64,000 bases of DNA from contig NZ_QXMG01000004.1 in the NCBI RefSeq assembly GCF_003569765.1, positions 62,001 to 126,000 of the forward strand, read 5' to 3'. The DNA is from Caldimonas tepidiphila. Its GTDB lineage: Bacteria; Pseudomonadota; Gammaproteobacteria; Burkholderiales; Burkholderiaceae_C. The notes beneath the pieces were generated by a model, which saw only the letters and a list, made by a program, of their open reading frames with translations, made no database searches and was not told the origin of the DNA. Of the stretch, positions 32,025 to 42,200 are shown piece after piece (positions within the stretch are counted from its first letter, which is position 1; each line of letters begins with the position of its first letter). A program made the translations under genes and the position numbers.

Positions 32025-32873
32025 TCAAGCGAGTGCCGCCTCGTCGCTGCGCGTCGCGCCGTGGCTGTCGATCCAGCTTGCGCGCAGTCGGTCACCCGGC
32101 TTGCCGCCGAGGAAGGTGAACTGCAGATAGGGATTGCGCGAAACGGCGGTGCCCCATTGCGCCGCCAGCACGGTGCGGCCGTTGTGCTGGATCTCCACTT
32201 CGCGGATGTGGCGGGCCGGCACCAGCTTGCCGGCGGCGTTCCTGCGCTGGCCGCTCTCCATCTCGTGGCTCATCAGCAGCCGCACCTGCGTGCGGTCGCC
32301 CTGCACCTGCGCACGGATGCGCGTCGGCTGCGGAGCACGGGCCGCCGGCTCCTCGGGGGCGCCGTCATTGCCGCAGCCGCCGATCGTGACGCGCACGAGG
32401 CGCGAGGCGCGGGCCGTCTGCTGCGGGGTGCGCGCCAGCAGGATCAGCGGCGACGATTCGGCCACCTTGAGCTGCGTCGTCACCTGCGGCAGCGTGCCGG
32501 CCGGGAACTCGAACAGCGCGGCCAGCAGGCTGGGATTGCGCTCGACCAGCAGCGCGATCTGCTGCGTGCCGGGCAGCGAGCTGCCCGCGGTCACGCGCAC
32601 CGCGGCGCCGTTGTCCACCAGGTCGTCGGCCAGCAGCTGCAGCTCGCCCGAGTCCTGCGGCGCGCCGCCGCCGAGCAGGCGGGCCAGCTCCTGGGGCGTG
32701 CGCGCATCGAACAGCGAGGCGTTCCACGCCGCCCGCGCCGGCGGCGCCCAGGCGCCGAGCAGCGAGCCGGCGGTGCCGGCCAGCAGCGCGGCCAGCAGGC
32801 GCCGGCGCGCCAGGCCGCCCGGCATCGTGTCTTCGGGGGCGGGCAAAGGAGAAGCGGGGAAGCGGGGGTTCAT
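32025..32873 (-). CDS. Fused SoxY-SoxZ thiosulfate oxidation carrier protein
   Basis: The 282-residue protein has a twin-arginine signal (LARRRLLAALLAG, residues 21-33, cleavage near ARA-AW at 48), a SoxY-like domain (about 50-168) ending in the sulfur-carrier motif TIGGCG with Cys167, a short Ala/Pro linker, and a SoxZ-like domain (about 183-282, PTRIRAQVQGDRTQVRLLMS onwards). In classical Sox systems SoxY and SoxZ are separate and the SoxY cysteine arm is the free C-terminus. Here it is internal. No soxA, B, C, D or X lies nearby. The ATG at 32873 or the one at 32825 could be the start. Confidence 0.85.
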   Translation of the reverse strand: MNPRFPASPLPAPEDTMPGGLARRRLLAALLAGTAGSLLGAWAPPARAAWNASLFDARTPQELARLLGGGAPQDSGELQLLADDLVDNGAAVRVTAGSSLPGTQQIALLVERNPSLLAALFEFPAGTLPQVTTQLKVAESSPLILLARTPQQTARASRLVRVTIGGCGNDGAPEEPAARAPQPTRIRAQVQGDRTQVRLLMSHEMESGQRRNAAGKLVPARHIREVEIQHNGRTVLAAQWGTAVSRNPYLQFTFLGGKPGDRLRASWIDSHGATRSDEAALA

Positions 32874-33027
32874 CGGAAACGGCGGCGGGGCACGGGAAAA
32901 GGAGCGCAAAGATAGCCGGAATCCCGTCCGCCACCTGCCGCCCGGCGCAATGTCCGCGAGTTCCGCACCGGAAAGCGGCCCCGCGGGCCGGTCAGGCGAC
33001 CGCGCGCTGCAACGCGCCGGCGGCACG

Positions 33028-33053
33028 AAAGGCGCCGGCCCGCGGGGGCCGGC
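33028..33053 (-). terminator. Probable weak terminator after prpE
   Basis: On the minus strand GCCGGCCC (33053-33046) pairs with GGGCCGGC (33041-33034) and is followed by GCCTTTCG, a short T run. It starts 23 nt past the prpE stop and separates it from the SoxYZ gene. Confidence 0.45.
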
Positions 33054-33075
33054 CCTCCTTCCCCGGCCCGGCGGC

Positions 33076-34971
33076 TCAGCGCGCAACGACCAGCGAGCGG
33101 ATCAGCTCCAGCGCGGCCGGGTCCTCCATGGTCGTCAGGTCGCCCGGATCGCGCCCTTCGCAGACGGCCTGGATCGCGCGGCGCAGCAGCTTGCCCGAGC
33201 GGGTCTTGGGCAGTACGTTGACGAAGCGCACGCGCGCCGGACGGGCGACCGCGCCGAGTTGCTCGTCGACGACCTTCATGATCTCGCCCTCGAGCTTCAG
33301 CGCGTCCTGGTCGCTCGCCGCCTTCGACGGATCCTTCAGCACCGCGAAGGCCATCGCGACCTGGCCCTTGAGCTGGTCGGCGACGCCCACCACCGCCACC
33401 TCCGCGACGTTGGGGTGGCTGGAGATGCTCTCCTCGATCTCGCGCGTGCCGAGGCGGTGGCCGGCGACGTTGATCACGTCGTCGGTGCGGCCGAGAATGA
33501 AGAAGTAGCCGTCCTCGTCCTTCACGCCCCAGTCGAAGGTGCTGTAGACGTAGCGGTTCGGGAAGCTGCTCCAGTAGGTGTTGACGAAGCGCTTGTCGTC
33601 GCGCCACACGGTCTGCAGGCAGCCCGGGGGCAGCGGGCCCTCGATCGCGACCACGCCCTTCTGGTTCGGCTCGGTGAGCTCCTCGCCGGTGGCCTCGTGC
33701 AGCAGCTTGACGTTGTAGCCGTAGACGGCCCGGCCCGGCGAGCCGAACTTGCTCGGCGCCGGCTCGACGCCGTTGCAGATCGACAGGATCGGCCAGCCGG
33801 TCTCGGTCTGCCAGTAGTTGTCGATGATCGGCTTGCCGAGCGCCTCGGCGATCCACTTCGCGGTCGGCTCGTCGAGCGGCTCGCCGGCGAGGAACAGCGC
33901 GTGCAGCGAGGACAGGTCGTACTTCGTCAGGAAGGCCGGGTCCTGCTTCTTCAGCACTCGCACCGCGGTGGGCGCCGAGAACATCACCGTGACCTTGTAC
34001 TTCTCGACCAGGCTCCACCAGATGCCGGCATCGGGGCGGATCGGCAGGCCCTCGTACATGATGGTCGCCATGCCGGCGATCAGGGGCCCGTAGATGATGT
34101 AGCTGTGGCCCACCACCCAGCCGATGTCGCTGGTGGAGAAGTAGGTCTCGCCCGGGTTGCCGCAGTAGATGTGCTTCATGCTCGCGGCCAGCGCCACTGC
34201 GTAGCCGCCGGTGTCGCGCTGCACGCCCTTCGGCTTGCCGGTGGTGCCGCTGGTGTAGAGCGTGTAGCTCGGGTGCTCGGACTCGACCCACTCGCAGGGC
34301 ACCTGCGCGTCCATGTTCTGCTCGCGCAGCGCGTTGTAGTCGAGGTCGCGCCCCGGCACGGTTTCCATCGGCGCGAGGCCGCGGTCGACCAGCAGCACCT
34401 TCTCGGGCTTGGCTTTCGCCAGATTGATCGCCTCGTCGAGCAGGTGCTTGTAGGGCACGACCTTGCCGCCGCGGCTGCCGGCGTCGGCGCTGACGATGAG
34501 CCTGGGCTCGGCGTCGTCGATGCGGCTGGCCAGCGAGTGGCTGGCGAAGCCGCCGAACACCACCGAGTGGATCGCGCCGATGCGCACGCAGGCGAGCATC
34601 GCGAAGGCCGCCTCGGGGATCATCGGCATGTAGATCAGCACGCGGTCGCCCTTGGAGACGCCCTGCGACTTCAGGATCGCGGCCATGCGCTGCACCTCGG
34701 CGTGCAGCTCGCGGAAGCTGTAGGTGCGCTCGGTACCGGTTTCGGTGGAGACGAAGACCAGCGCGTTCTGCTCGGCCCTCTCCAGCAGGTGGCGGTCCAC
34801 CGCGTTGTGGCACAGGTTGGTCAGCCCCCCGACGAACCACTTCGCGAAGGGCGGGTTGCCGAAGTCGCACACCTGCGTGAAGGGCTGTTGCCAGTCCACG
34901 AGCTGCGCCTGCTCGGCCCAGAAGCCGTCGCGGTCGTCGATCGAGCGACGATAGAACTCGTTGTAGCGCAT
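33076..34971 (-). CDS. prpE: Propionate--CoA ligase (acyl-CoA synthetase)
   Basis: The 631-residue ANL-superfamily enzyme has the AMP-binding motif YTSGTTGKPKGV, the YWQTETGWPI segment and the C-terminal catalytic lysine in TRSGKLLRR. The start MRYNEFYRRSIDDRDGFWAE and the length match PrpE rather than the longer acetyl-CoA synthetase. The enzyme activates propionate (often also acetate) through an acyl-adenylate. The ATG at 34971 has AAGGAGA 6 nt upstream, so the 30-codon upstream extension is rejected. No prpBCD genes are near. Confidence 0.9.
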   Translation of the reverse strand: MRYNEFYRRSIDDRDGFWAEQAQLVDWQQPFTQVCDFGNPPFAKWFVGGLTNLCHNAVDRHLLERAEQNALVFVSTETGTERTYSFRELHAEVQRMAAILKSQGVSKGDRVLIYMPMIPEAAFAMLACVRIGAIHSVVFGGFASHSLASRIDDAEPRLIVSADAGSRGGKVVPYKHLLDEAINLAKAKPEKVLLVDRGLAPMETVPGRDLDYNALREQNMDAQVPCEWVESEHPSYTLYTSGTTGKPKGVQRDTGGYAVALAASMKHIYCGNPGETYFSTSDIGWVVGHSYIIYGPLIAGMATIMYEGLPIRPDAGIWWSLVEKYKVTVMFSAPTAVRVLKKQDPAFLTKYDLSSLHALFLAGEPLDEPTAKWIAEALGKPIIDNYWQTETGWPILSICNGVEPAPSKFGSPGRAVYGYNVKLLHEATGEELTEPNQKGVVAIEGPLPPGCLQTVWRDDKRFVNTYWSSFPNRYVYSTFDWGVKDEDGYFFILGRTDDVINVAGHRLGTREIEESISSHPNVAEVAVVGVADQLKGQVAMAFAVLKDPSKAASDQDALKLEGEIMKVVDEQLGAVARPARVRFVNVLPKTRSGKLLRRAIQAVCEGRDPGDLTTMEDPAALELIRSLVVAR

Positions 34972-35333
34972 GGGGGGTCTCCTTGGGGGTGCCGCCGAGG
35001 ACGGCGGTCGTTGGGATGGGACCTGTCGCACCGCTGCCGGCTCGCTCCGGCACCGCTGCAATGGCCTGTTCTTGCCTCTGGAGCATAGGATTGAATTCAG
35101 GCGTGCTTACCAAGGACTGACGTCCGATCAGGAGGGTTATTCGCGGCCGCCAGGGCCCGGCAAGCCGTGCCTCGCGATGCGCCGCTGCCTTCGCAAGCGT
35201 GCCGAGACGCGGCACCTTGCCCCGAAAGATGCCGTGGAAAACCTCGAAACTTTCACCGAAATCCTTTCCAAGCCCTTGTAAGCAAAGCTTTTTCTGATTG
35301 ACGGCATTTTTTCCCGTGGTGTAATCCCGCCCC
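34972..35333. other. Intergenic region between prpE and the NlpC/P60 gene
   Basis: 362 nt without a supported gene. The left end holds the prpE ribosome site and presumably its promoter, which I cannot define. The right end holds the NlpC/P60 promoter at 35298-35325. A 103-codon plus-strand frame across it (34970-35281) has no recognisable protein character and no ribosome site. No repeat or RNA gene was recognised. Confidence 0.6.
35298..35325 (+). promoter_or_regulatory. Promoter of the NlpC/P60 gene, probably leaderless
   Basis: TTGACG (35298-35303), a 16-nt spacer and TGTAAT (35320-35325) form a good sigma-70-type promoter. The start codon ATG is at 35334, only 8 nt after the -10, so the transcript would begin at or within 1-3 nt of the start codon. 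Confidence 0.55.
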
Positions 35334-36011
35334 ATGTCGCACGCGCGCCGTCCCTCCCGTTTCTCCGCCCTGCTGTCCGTCGCGCTGTGCGTGGCCGCCC
35401 TCGGCGGCTCCCCCTCGTCCGCCTGGTCGGCGCCCACCGTCAACGAGGAGGCGATCAAGCGCTTCCTCGCCGAGCGCGGTCTCGCTGCCGAAGCGCCGCT
35501 GGAGAGCGAGGCGCCCGCCGGCGAGCGGGGGCTGATGCAGCAGATGCGGGAGACCGCGTCGGACATGGTGATGACGGCGATGGGCTTCCTCGGCGTGCCC
35601 TACCGCCGCGGCGGCGACTCCGCCGAGGAGGGTTTCGACTGCAGCGGCTTCACGCGCTTCATCTTCGAGAGGAGCATCGGGCTCGTGCTGCCCCGGCGCG
35701 CCGACGACCAGGCGAGCGCCGCCGGCCTCGTGGCGGTGCAGCGCGACGAGCTCAAGCCGGGCGACCTGGTGTTCTTCAACACGCTGCGGCGCACCTTCTC
35801 GCACGTCGGCATCTACGTCGGCGAGGGCAAGTTCATCCACTCGCCGCGCACCGGCGCCAAGGTGCGCGTCGAGGACATGCGCGCGGCCTACTGGACCAAG
35901 CGCTACACCGGCGCGCGCCGCGTCGGCGCGGCCGGCGACGCGGCGCAGCAGGGCGAGTCGCGTGCAGGCGGCCAGATCGCCGGGCAGTCGTCCGGGCTGA
36001 AGGCGCGCTGA
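35334..36011 (+). CDS. NlpC/P60 family cell wall peptidase
   Basis: The 225-residue protein has a signal peptide (about 1-33, ending SSAWSA), a short helical segment and a C-terminal NlpC/P60 domain with the catalytic cysteine in FDCSGF (Cys103), the histidine in FSHVGIY (His157) and a further His in FIHSPR (His169). Such enzymes hydrolyse D-gamma-glutamyl-diaminopimelate bonds in peptidoglycan peptides in the periplasm. A basic Gly/Gln-rich tail ends it. It lies 91 nt before moaA on the same strand, but no functional tie is apparent. Confidence 0.93.
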   Translation: MSHARRPSRFSALLSVALCVAALGGSPSSAWSAPTVNEEAIKRFLAERGLAAEAPLESEAPAGERGLMQQMRETASDMVMTAMGFLGVPYRRGGDSAEEGFDCSGFTRFIFERSIGLVLPRRADDQASAAGLVAVQRDELKPGDLVFFNTLRRTFSHVGIYVGEGKFIHSPRTGAKVRVEDMRAAYWTKRYTGARRVGAAGDAAQQGESRAGGQIAGQSSGLKAR

Positions 36012-36090
36012 CCCCGAAGGCTCGCGCCGCCGGGGCGCGATTCCCCTGCGGCGAGAAGCCTCCCGTGCCTTCACCCCGTCCCCACCCGGG

Positions 36091-36096
36091 CACAAT
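36091..36096 (+). promoter_or_regulatory. Possible -10 element for moaA
   Basis: CACAAT lies 6 nt before the moaA ATG at 36103, which would place the start of transcription at or next to the start codon. The -35 region (a TTCACC with 15-nt spacing) is weak. Confidence 0.3.
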
Positions 36097-36102
36097 CGCG
36101 AC

Positions 36103-37218
36103 ATGACGGAAAAAGTCATCCCGCTCGCCGACCACCGCTACGCCGCGCGCGTGCCGGTGATCCCGGCCCACCTCACCGCCCCCGACGGCCTGCTCGCCGA
36201 CCGGCTCGGTCGCCCGCTGCGCGACCTGCGCATCTCGGTCACGGACCGCTGCAACTTCCGTTGCAGCTACTGCATGCCGAAGGAGGTGTTCGACAAGCAC
36301 TACAACTTCCTGCCGCAGAGCTCGCTGCTGAGCTTCGAGGAGCTGCTGCGCACCGCGCGCCTGTTCGTCGCGCACGGCGTGCAGAAGATCCGCCTCACCG
36401 GCGGCGAGCCGCTGCTGCGCAAGCACCTCGAGAAGCTGATCGGGATGCTGTCGGAGTTGCGCACGCCGGAAGGCCGCCCGCTCGACCTCACGCTCACCAC
36501 CAACGGCTCGCTGCTCGAGCGCAAGGCGCAGGCGCTGAAGGATGCCGGGCTGCAGCGCATCACCGTCAGCCTCGACGCGCTCGACGACGCGATCTTCCGC
36601 GGCATGAACGACGTCGACTTCCCCGTGGCCGACGTGCTGCGCGGCATCGAGGCGGCCGAGCGCGTCGGCCTCGGCCCGATCAAGGTCAACATGGTGGTCA
36701 AGCGCGGCACCAACGACCACGAGATCCTCGCGATGGCCGAGCGCTTCCGCCACACGCCGGTGATCCTGCGCTTCATCGAGTTCATGGACGTGGGCGCGAC
36801 CAACGGCTGGCGCATGGACGAGGTGCTGCCCTCGGCCCAGGTGGTCGAGCGCATCCACGCGGTGCACCCGCTCGAGGCCATCGAGCCCAACGCCACCGGC
36901 GAGACCGCCGAACGCTGGCGCTACCTCGACGGCGGCGGCGAGATCGGCGTGATCTCGAGCGTCACGCAGGCCTTCTGCCGCGACTGCAACCGCGCGCGGC
37001 TGTCCACCGAGGGCAAGCTCTTCCTGTGCCTGTTCGCCAACGAGGGCCACGACCTGCGGGCGCTGCTGCGCGGCAACTACAGCGACGAGCAGATCGCCGC
37101 GGCGATCGGCCTGATCTGGCAGAACCGCGACGAGCGCTACTCCGAGCTGCGCAGCGCGATGCAGGCCGACACCGGCAGCGGCCAGCGCCGCGTCGAGATG
37201 CACTACATCGGGGGCTGA
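36103..37218 (+). CDS. moaA: GTP 3',8-cyclase MoaA
   Basis: The 371-residue radical SAM enzyme has the N-terminal cluster motif CNFRCSYC (Cys50, 54, 57), a second C-terminal cluster site ([19 protein letters not shown]) and the conserved terminal Gly-Gly needed for activation. It cyclises GTP in the first step of molybdenum cofactor synthesis. It is followed by mobA and moeA on the same strand, so this is a cofactor operon. moaC, moaD and moaE are elsewhere. Confidence 0.98.
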   Translation: MTEKVIPLADHRYAARVPVIPAHLTAPDGLLADRLGRPLRDLRISVTDRCNFRCSYCMPKEVFDKHYNFLPQSSLLSFEELLRTARLFVAHGVQKIRLTGGEPLLRKHLEKLIGMLSELRTPEGRPLDLTLTTNGSLLERKAQALKDAGLQRITVSLDALDDAIFRGMNDVDFPVADVLRGIEAAERVGLGPIKVNMVVKRGTNDHEILAMAERFRHTPVILRFIEFMDVGATNGWRMDEVLPSAQVVERIHAVHPLEAIEPNATGETAERWRYLDGGGEIGVISSVTQAFCRDCNRARLSTEGKLFLCLFANEGHDLRALLRGNYSDEQIAAAIGLIWQNRDERYSELRSAMQADTGSGQRRVEMHYIGG

Positions 37219-37272
37219 TCCCGGCTCGCGCCGCGCGCCGCCGGCCCCCGCCTTTCCCAGAAGAAACACGAC

Positions 37273-37881
37273 ATGATCGAACCGAAGGACATCACGGGCC
37301 TGATCCTCGCCGGCGGGCGCGGCAGCCGCATGGGCGGCATCGACAAGGGCCTGCAGAACTTCCGCGGCATGCCGCTCGTGATGCACGCGGTGCTGCGCCT
37401 CGGGCCCCAGGTCGGCGAGCTGCTGGTGAACGCGAACCGCAACCTCGGCGCCTACGAGTCGCTCGGCGTGCCGGTGTGGCCCGACGCGCTGCCCGACTTC
37501 GCCGGGCCGCTCGCCGGCTTCCTGACCGGGCTCGAGCAGTGCCAGACGCCCTGGCTCGTCACGGTGCCCTGCGACACGCCGCTGTTCCCGGCCGACCTCG
37601 TGCCCCGCATGGCGCAGGCGCTCGAGGCGCAGGACGCGGAGATCGCGATGGCCGCGACGCGCGGCGCCGACGGCGGCGAGCCGCAGGTGCAGCCGGTGTT
37701 CTGCATGATGAAGACCGCGCTGATGGAGAGCCTGATGCAGTTCACGCAGGAGGGCGGCCGCAAGATCGACCTCTGGACCGCGCAGCACCGCTGCGTCGTC
37801 GTGCCCTTCGACGACGAGCGCGCCTTCTCCAACGCCAACACGCTGGCCGAGCTGCAGGCGCTCGAACGCCAGGCCGACTGA
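37273..37881 (+). CDS. mobA: Molybdenum cofactor guanylyltransferase MobA
   Basis: The 202-residue nucleotidyltransferase carries the GTP-binding signature [18 protein letters not shown] (about residues 10-27) and the VPCDTPLFP metal-binding segment. It adds GMP to molybdopterin-bound molybdenum to make the bis-MGD cofactor of DMSO-reductase-type enzymes. It lies 54 nt after moaA and 23 nt before moeA. Confidence 0.96.
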   Translation: MIEPKDITGLILAGGRGSRMGGIDKGLQNFRGMPLVMHAVLRLGPQVGELLVNANRNLGAYESLGVPVWPDALPDFAGPLAGFLTGLEQCQTPWLVTVPCDTPLFPADLVPRMAQALEAQDAEIAMAATRGADGGEPQVQPVFCMMKTALMESLMQFTQEGGRKIDLWTAQHRCVVVPFDDERAFSNANTLAELQALERQAD

Positions 37882-37904
37882 GACTCTCCGCACGCCCCAC
37901 CGCC

Positions 37905-39191
37905 ATGACGACCCCGCCCCGCCTCGAACAGATCGCCTCCTGCGTGAACGGCTACGACCCCGATGCGCTGCCGGTGCCGCAGGCGCGCGAGTTCATCGCG
38001 CGCTTCGTGCCGCGCGTCGCCGCGGTCGAGAAGCTCGCGCTGCGCGCCGCGCTCGGCCGCGTGCTCGCCGCCGACGTGATCTCGCCGATCGACGTGCCCT
38101 CGCACGACAACTCGGCGATGGACGGTTTCGCATTTCGCGGCGCCGACCTCGCCACTGACGGCCCGACGGTGCTGCGCATCGCCGGCACCGGCCTCGCCGG
38201 CCAGCAGTTCGAGGGCGTCGCGCAGGCGGGCGAATGCGTGCGCATCATGACCGGCGCGGTGATGCCCGAGGGGCTCGACACGGTGGTGCCGCAGGAGTTC
38301 GTGCGGGTCGAGGGCGAGCGCGTCACGCTGCCTGCCGGCGCGGTCAAGCCCGGCGACAACCGCCGCCTGCGCGGCGAGGACCTCGCCGCGGGCCAGCCGG
38401 CGCTCGCCGCCGGCCGCGTGCTGCGCCCGGCCGACCTCGGGCTGCTCGCCTCGCTCGGCCAGGCCGAGGTGGCGGTGTTCCGGCGCCTGCGCGTCGCCTT
38501 CTTCTCCACCGGCGACGAGCTGCGCTCGATCGGCGAGCCGCTCGAGCCGGGCTGCGTCTACGACAGCAACCGCTACACGCTCTGGGGCATGCTCGCGCGG
38601 CTCGGCGTCGAGCTGATCGACATGGGCGTGGTGCGCGACGACCCGGCGGCGCTCGAGGCCGCCTTCCGCAGTGCTTGTGAAAACGCCGACGCGGTGATCA
38701 CGAGCGGCGGCGTGAGCGTCGGCGAGGCCGACTACACGAAGAAGATCATGGCGCAGCTCGGCGAGGTCGCGTTCTGGAAGATCGCGATGCGCCCGGGCCG
38801 CCCGATGGCGTTCGGGCGCATCGAGAGCCAGGGGCGCAGCGCGGTGCTGTTCGGGCTGCCGGGCAACCCGGTGGCGGTGATGGTGACCTTCTACGCCTTC
38901 GTGCGCGACGCGCTGCTCGCGATGGGCGGCGCCACGCCGGCGCCGCTGCCGCTGCTGCGCGCCGCGAGCGTCGCGCCGCTGCGCAAGAAGCCCGGCCGCA
39001 CCGAGTTCCAGCGCGGCATCGTCACGCCCACCGAAAACGGCGGCTGGCAGGTGCGACTGACCGGCCAGCAGGGCTCGGGCGTGCTGAAAAGCATGTCGGA
39101 GGCCAACGGCCTCGTCGTGCTGCACCACGACCAGGGCAACGTCGCGGCGGGCGAGCTGGTCGACGTGCTGCCCTTCGAGGGACTGATCTGA
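37905..39191 (+). CDS. moeA: Molybdopterin molybdenumtransferase MoeA
   Basis: The 428-residue protein shows the MoeA domain order, with VPSHDNSAMDGFAF near residue 65, VITSGGVSVGEADY and the LPGNPVAVMVTFYAFV segment. It inserts molybdate into adenylylated molybdopterin. The ATG at 37905 (MTTPPRLEQIASC) is chosen because the long upstream frame is a shadow of moaA and mobA. It ends the operon at a strong terminator. Confidence 0.97.
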   Translation: MTTPPRLEQIASCVNGYDPDALPVPQAREFIARFVPRVAAVEKLALRAALGRVLAADVISPIDVPSHDNSAMDGFAFRGADLATDGPTVLRIAGTGLAGQQFEGVAQAGECVRIMTGAVMPEGLDTVVPQEFVRVEGERVTLPAGAVKPGDNRRLRGEDLAAGQPALAAGRVLRPADLGLLASLGQAEVAVFRRLRVAFFSTGDELRSIGEPLEPGCVYDSNRYTLWGMLARLGVELIDMGVVRDDPAALEAAFRSACENADAVITSGGVSVGEADYTKKIMAQLGEVAFWKIAMRPGRPMAFGRIESQGRSAVLFGLPGNPVAVMVTFYAFVRDALLAMGGATPAPLPLLRAASVAPLRKKPGRTEFQRGIVTPTENGGWQVRLTGQQGSGVLKSMSEANGLVVLHHDQGNVAAGELVDVLPFEGLI

Positions 39192-39229
39192 AGGCCGCGC
39201 CGCGCTGCGCCCGTCACGTGACATGAAGC

Positions 39230-39259
39230 AGAGGGGCCGCGGCCCCTCTATTCTTTTTC
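39230..39259 (+). terminator. Rho-independent terminator after moeA
   Basis: A perfect palindrome AGAGGGGCCGCGGCCCCTCT at 39230-39249 is followed by a T-rich run to 39259. It ends the moaA-mobA-moeA transcript and its last bases overlap the stop codon of the convergent efflux gene. Confidence 0.9.
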
Positions 39260-42200
39260 AGGCCGCGTGCGGCGCCTCGTCCGCGGGCCGCGTGATCGGC
39301 CCCGGCGTGCTGCGGCGCGCCAGCAGCGTGTACATCGTCGGCACCACGAACACCGTCAGCAGCGTGCCGAGCGTCATGCCGCCGACGATCACCCAGCCGA
39401 TCTGGCGCCGGCTCTCGGCGCCCGCCCCTTCGGCCAGCGCCAGCGGCACCGCGCCGAGCACCATCGCGCCGGTCGTCATCAGGATCGGCCGCAGCCGCAG
39501 CACCGCCGCGCGCGTCACCGCCTCGAGCGTCGCCTGGCCCTGCTGGCGCTGCTGGTTCGCGAACTCGACGATCAGGATGCCGTGCTTGGTGATCAGGCCG
39601 ACGAGCGTGATCAGCCCGATCTGCGAATAGACGTTGAGCGTGCCGCCGGCAAGCTGCAGCGCGGCCAGCGCCCCGACCATCGACAGCGGCACCGACAGCA
39701 GGATCACGAAGGGATCGACGAAGCTCTCGAACTGCGCCGCGAGCACCAGGAAGATGAACAGCAGCGCGAGCACGAAGACGATGCCGAGCGCGCCCGACGA
39801 GGCCCGGAACTCGCGCGACACGCCGTTGAGCTCGGTCGCGTAGCCCGCGGGCAGCAGCTTTTCGGCGGTCGCGTCCATGAACTGCAGCGCCTCGCCGAGC
39901 GAGTAGCCGGGCGCGAGGTTGGCGGTGATCGACACCGAGCGGCGCTGGTTGAAGTGGTTGAGCTCGCGCGGCGCCACCGACTCGCGCACCTTCACGAGCG
40001 AGGCGAGCGGGATCATCGCGTCGTTGCGACCGCGCACGAACAGCCGCTCGATGTCGTCCGGCGTCGCGCGGCCCCTCGCCTCGGTCTGCACGATCACGTC
40101 GTACTGCTCGGCCTCGCGCTTGTAGCGCGTGACGTTGCGCCCGCCGAGCATCGTCTCGATCGTGCGCGCGACCTGGTCGACCGCGACCCCCGCGTCGGCT
40201 GCGCGCTCGCGGTCGACCTCGATGTAGATCTCGGGCTTGTTGAGCCGCAGGTCCACGTCGGGCTGCACGAAGCCGGGGTTGCGCCCCATCTCGGCGACGA
40301 ACTGCTGCGCCACCCGCGACAGGTTCTGGTAGCTGTCGGAGCTGACGATGACGAAGTTCACCGGCCGCTCGCGGAAGCCCTGCCCCAGCGAGGGCGGCGT
40401 GACCGGGAAGGCGTTCACCCCCGGCAGGTTCATGAAGCCGGGCTGCAGCGCCTGCGCGAGCTCGCTCGTGCTGCGCTCGCGCTCGCTCCAGTCGCGCGTG
40501 CGCAGGAAGGAGATGCCCTGCGAGACGGTCGGGTTGCCGGCGACGACGAAGATGCGGTCGAACTCCGGGTGCTTCTGCCCCAGCGCCTCGATCTCGCGCA
40601 TGTAGCGCTCGGTGTAGGCGAGGGTCGAGCCGTCGGGCGCGTTGACGGTCGCAAGGATCACGCCGCGGTCCTCGATCGGCGCGAGCTCGCTCTTCATCTG
40701 CGTGAAGAGCCACCAGCTCAAGGCGCCGCTCGCCACCATCAGCGCCACCACCAGCCAGCGCCGCCCCAGCGTCCAGCGCAGCACCCGGCCGTAGCCGGCC
40801 TCCAGCGCCCCGAGCGCGCGCTCCATGCCGCGGTCGAAGCGGCCGGGCGCCGGGTTGTGGCGCAGCAGCTTCGAGCACATCATCGGCGAGAGGGTGAGCG
40901 CGACGAAGCCCGACACCAGCACCGCGCCGGCGAGCGTCAGCGCGAACTCGGTGAACAGCCGCCCGGTGCGGCCCGGCGCGAAGGCGAGCGGCGCGTAGAC
41001 CGCCGCGAGCGTCAGCGTCATCGCCACCACCGCGAAGCCGATCTCGCGCGCGCCCTTGATCGCCGCGGCGAAGGGTTCCATCCCCTCCTCGATGTGGCGG
41101 TAGATGTTCTCGAGCACGACGATCGCGTCGTCCACCACCAGGCCGATCGCGAGCACCAGCGCCAGCAGCGTCAGCGTGTTGATCGTGAAGCCCGCGAGCG
41201 CCATCAGCGCGAAGGCGCCGATCAGGCTCACGGGAATCGTCACCAGCGGGATGATCGACGCGCGCAGCGTGCGCAGGAAGACGAACACGACCAGCGCGAC
41301 CAGCACCACCGCCTCCGCGATCGTGCTGTAGACCGCCTTCACCGAGCGGTCGATGAAGACCGAGTTGTCGTTGGCGACCTGCACGCGCACGCTCTCGGGC
41401 AGCTCCTGCTGCAGGCGCGGCAGCATCGCGCGCACGCCCTCGGCCATGTCCAGCGGGTTCGCGGTGGCCTGGCGGATCACGCCGAGCGAGACCGAGGGCA
41501 CGCCGTTGAGCCGCACGATCGAGCGCTCGCTCGCCGGCGCCTGCTCGATGCGCGCGACGTCGCGCAGCCGCACCGTGTAGCCCTTGGACTGGCGCAGCGC
41601 CACCTCGCCGAACTGCGCCGGCGTGGCGAGGTCGGTCTGCGCGGTGACGCTGAACTCGCGCTGCCGCCCCTCGATGCGCCCGGCCGGCACCTCGAGGTTC
41701 TGGCGCCGCAGCGCGTCCTCGACGTCCTGCACGGTGAGCCCGTGCGCGGCGAGCCGGTCCGGGTCGAGCCAGACGCGCATCGCGAACTTGCGCTCGCCGT
41801 TGATCTGCACGTCGGCCACGCCCGGCACGGTCTGCACGCGCGGCTTGACGAGCCGGTTGGCGAGGTCGGTCAGCTCCAGCGCCGAGAGCGTGTCGCTCGT
41901 GAACGCGAGCCACACGGTCGGCGTCGCGTCCGCCTCGACCTTCGAGATCACCGGCTCGTCCGCCGCGGCGGGGAGCCGTCCGCGCACGCGCGAGACGCGG
42001 TCGCGCACGTCGGCGGCGGCATCGTCGGGGTTCTTCTCGAGCTTGAAGCGCACCGTGATCTGGCTCTGCTCGGCGCGCGAGATCGAGGTCAGGATGTCCA
42101 CGCCGTCGATGCCGGCGATGGAGTCCTCCAGCGGCTTCGTGACCGTCGATTCGATCACCTCGGACGAGGCGCCGGTCAGGCGCGTCGTCACCGTCACCGC

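Noticed and set aside
32025-34971. Possible sulfur oxidation gene cluster around the SoxYZ protein
   Set aside because: Neighbours are prpE and sucA. No other sox, rhodanese, heterodisulfide reductase or cytochrome gene is present in the window.
34970-35281. 103-codon plus-strand frame in the prpE-NlpC gap
   Set aside because: No ribosome site, mixed composition without domain, and it overlaps the prpE ribosome site region on the other strand.
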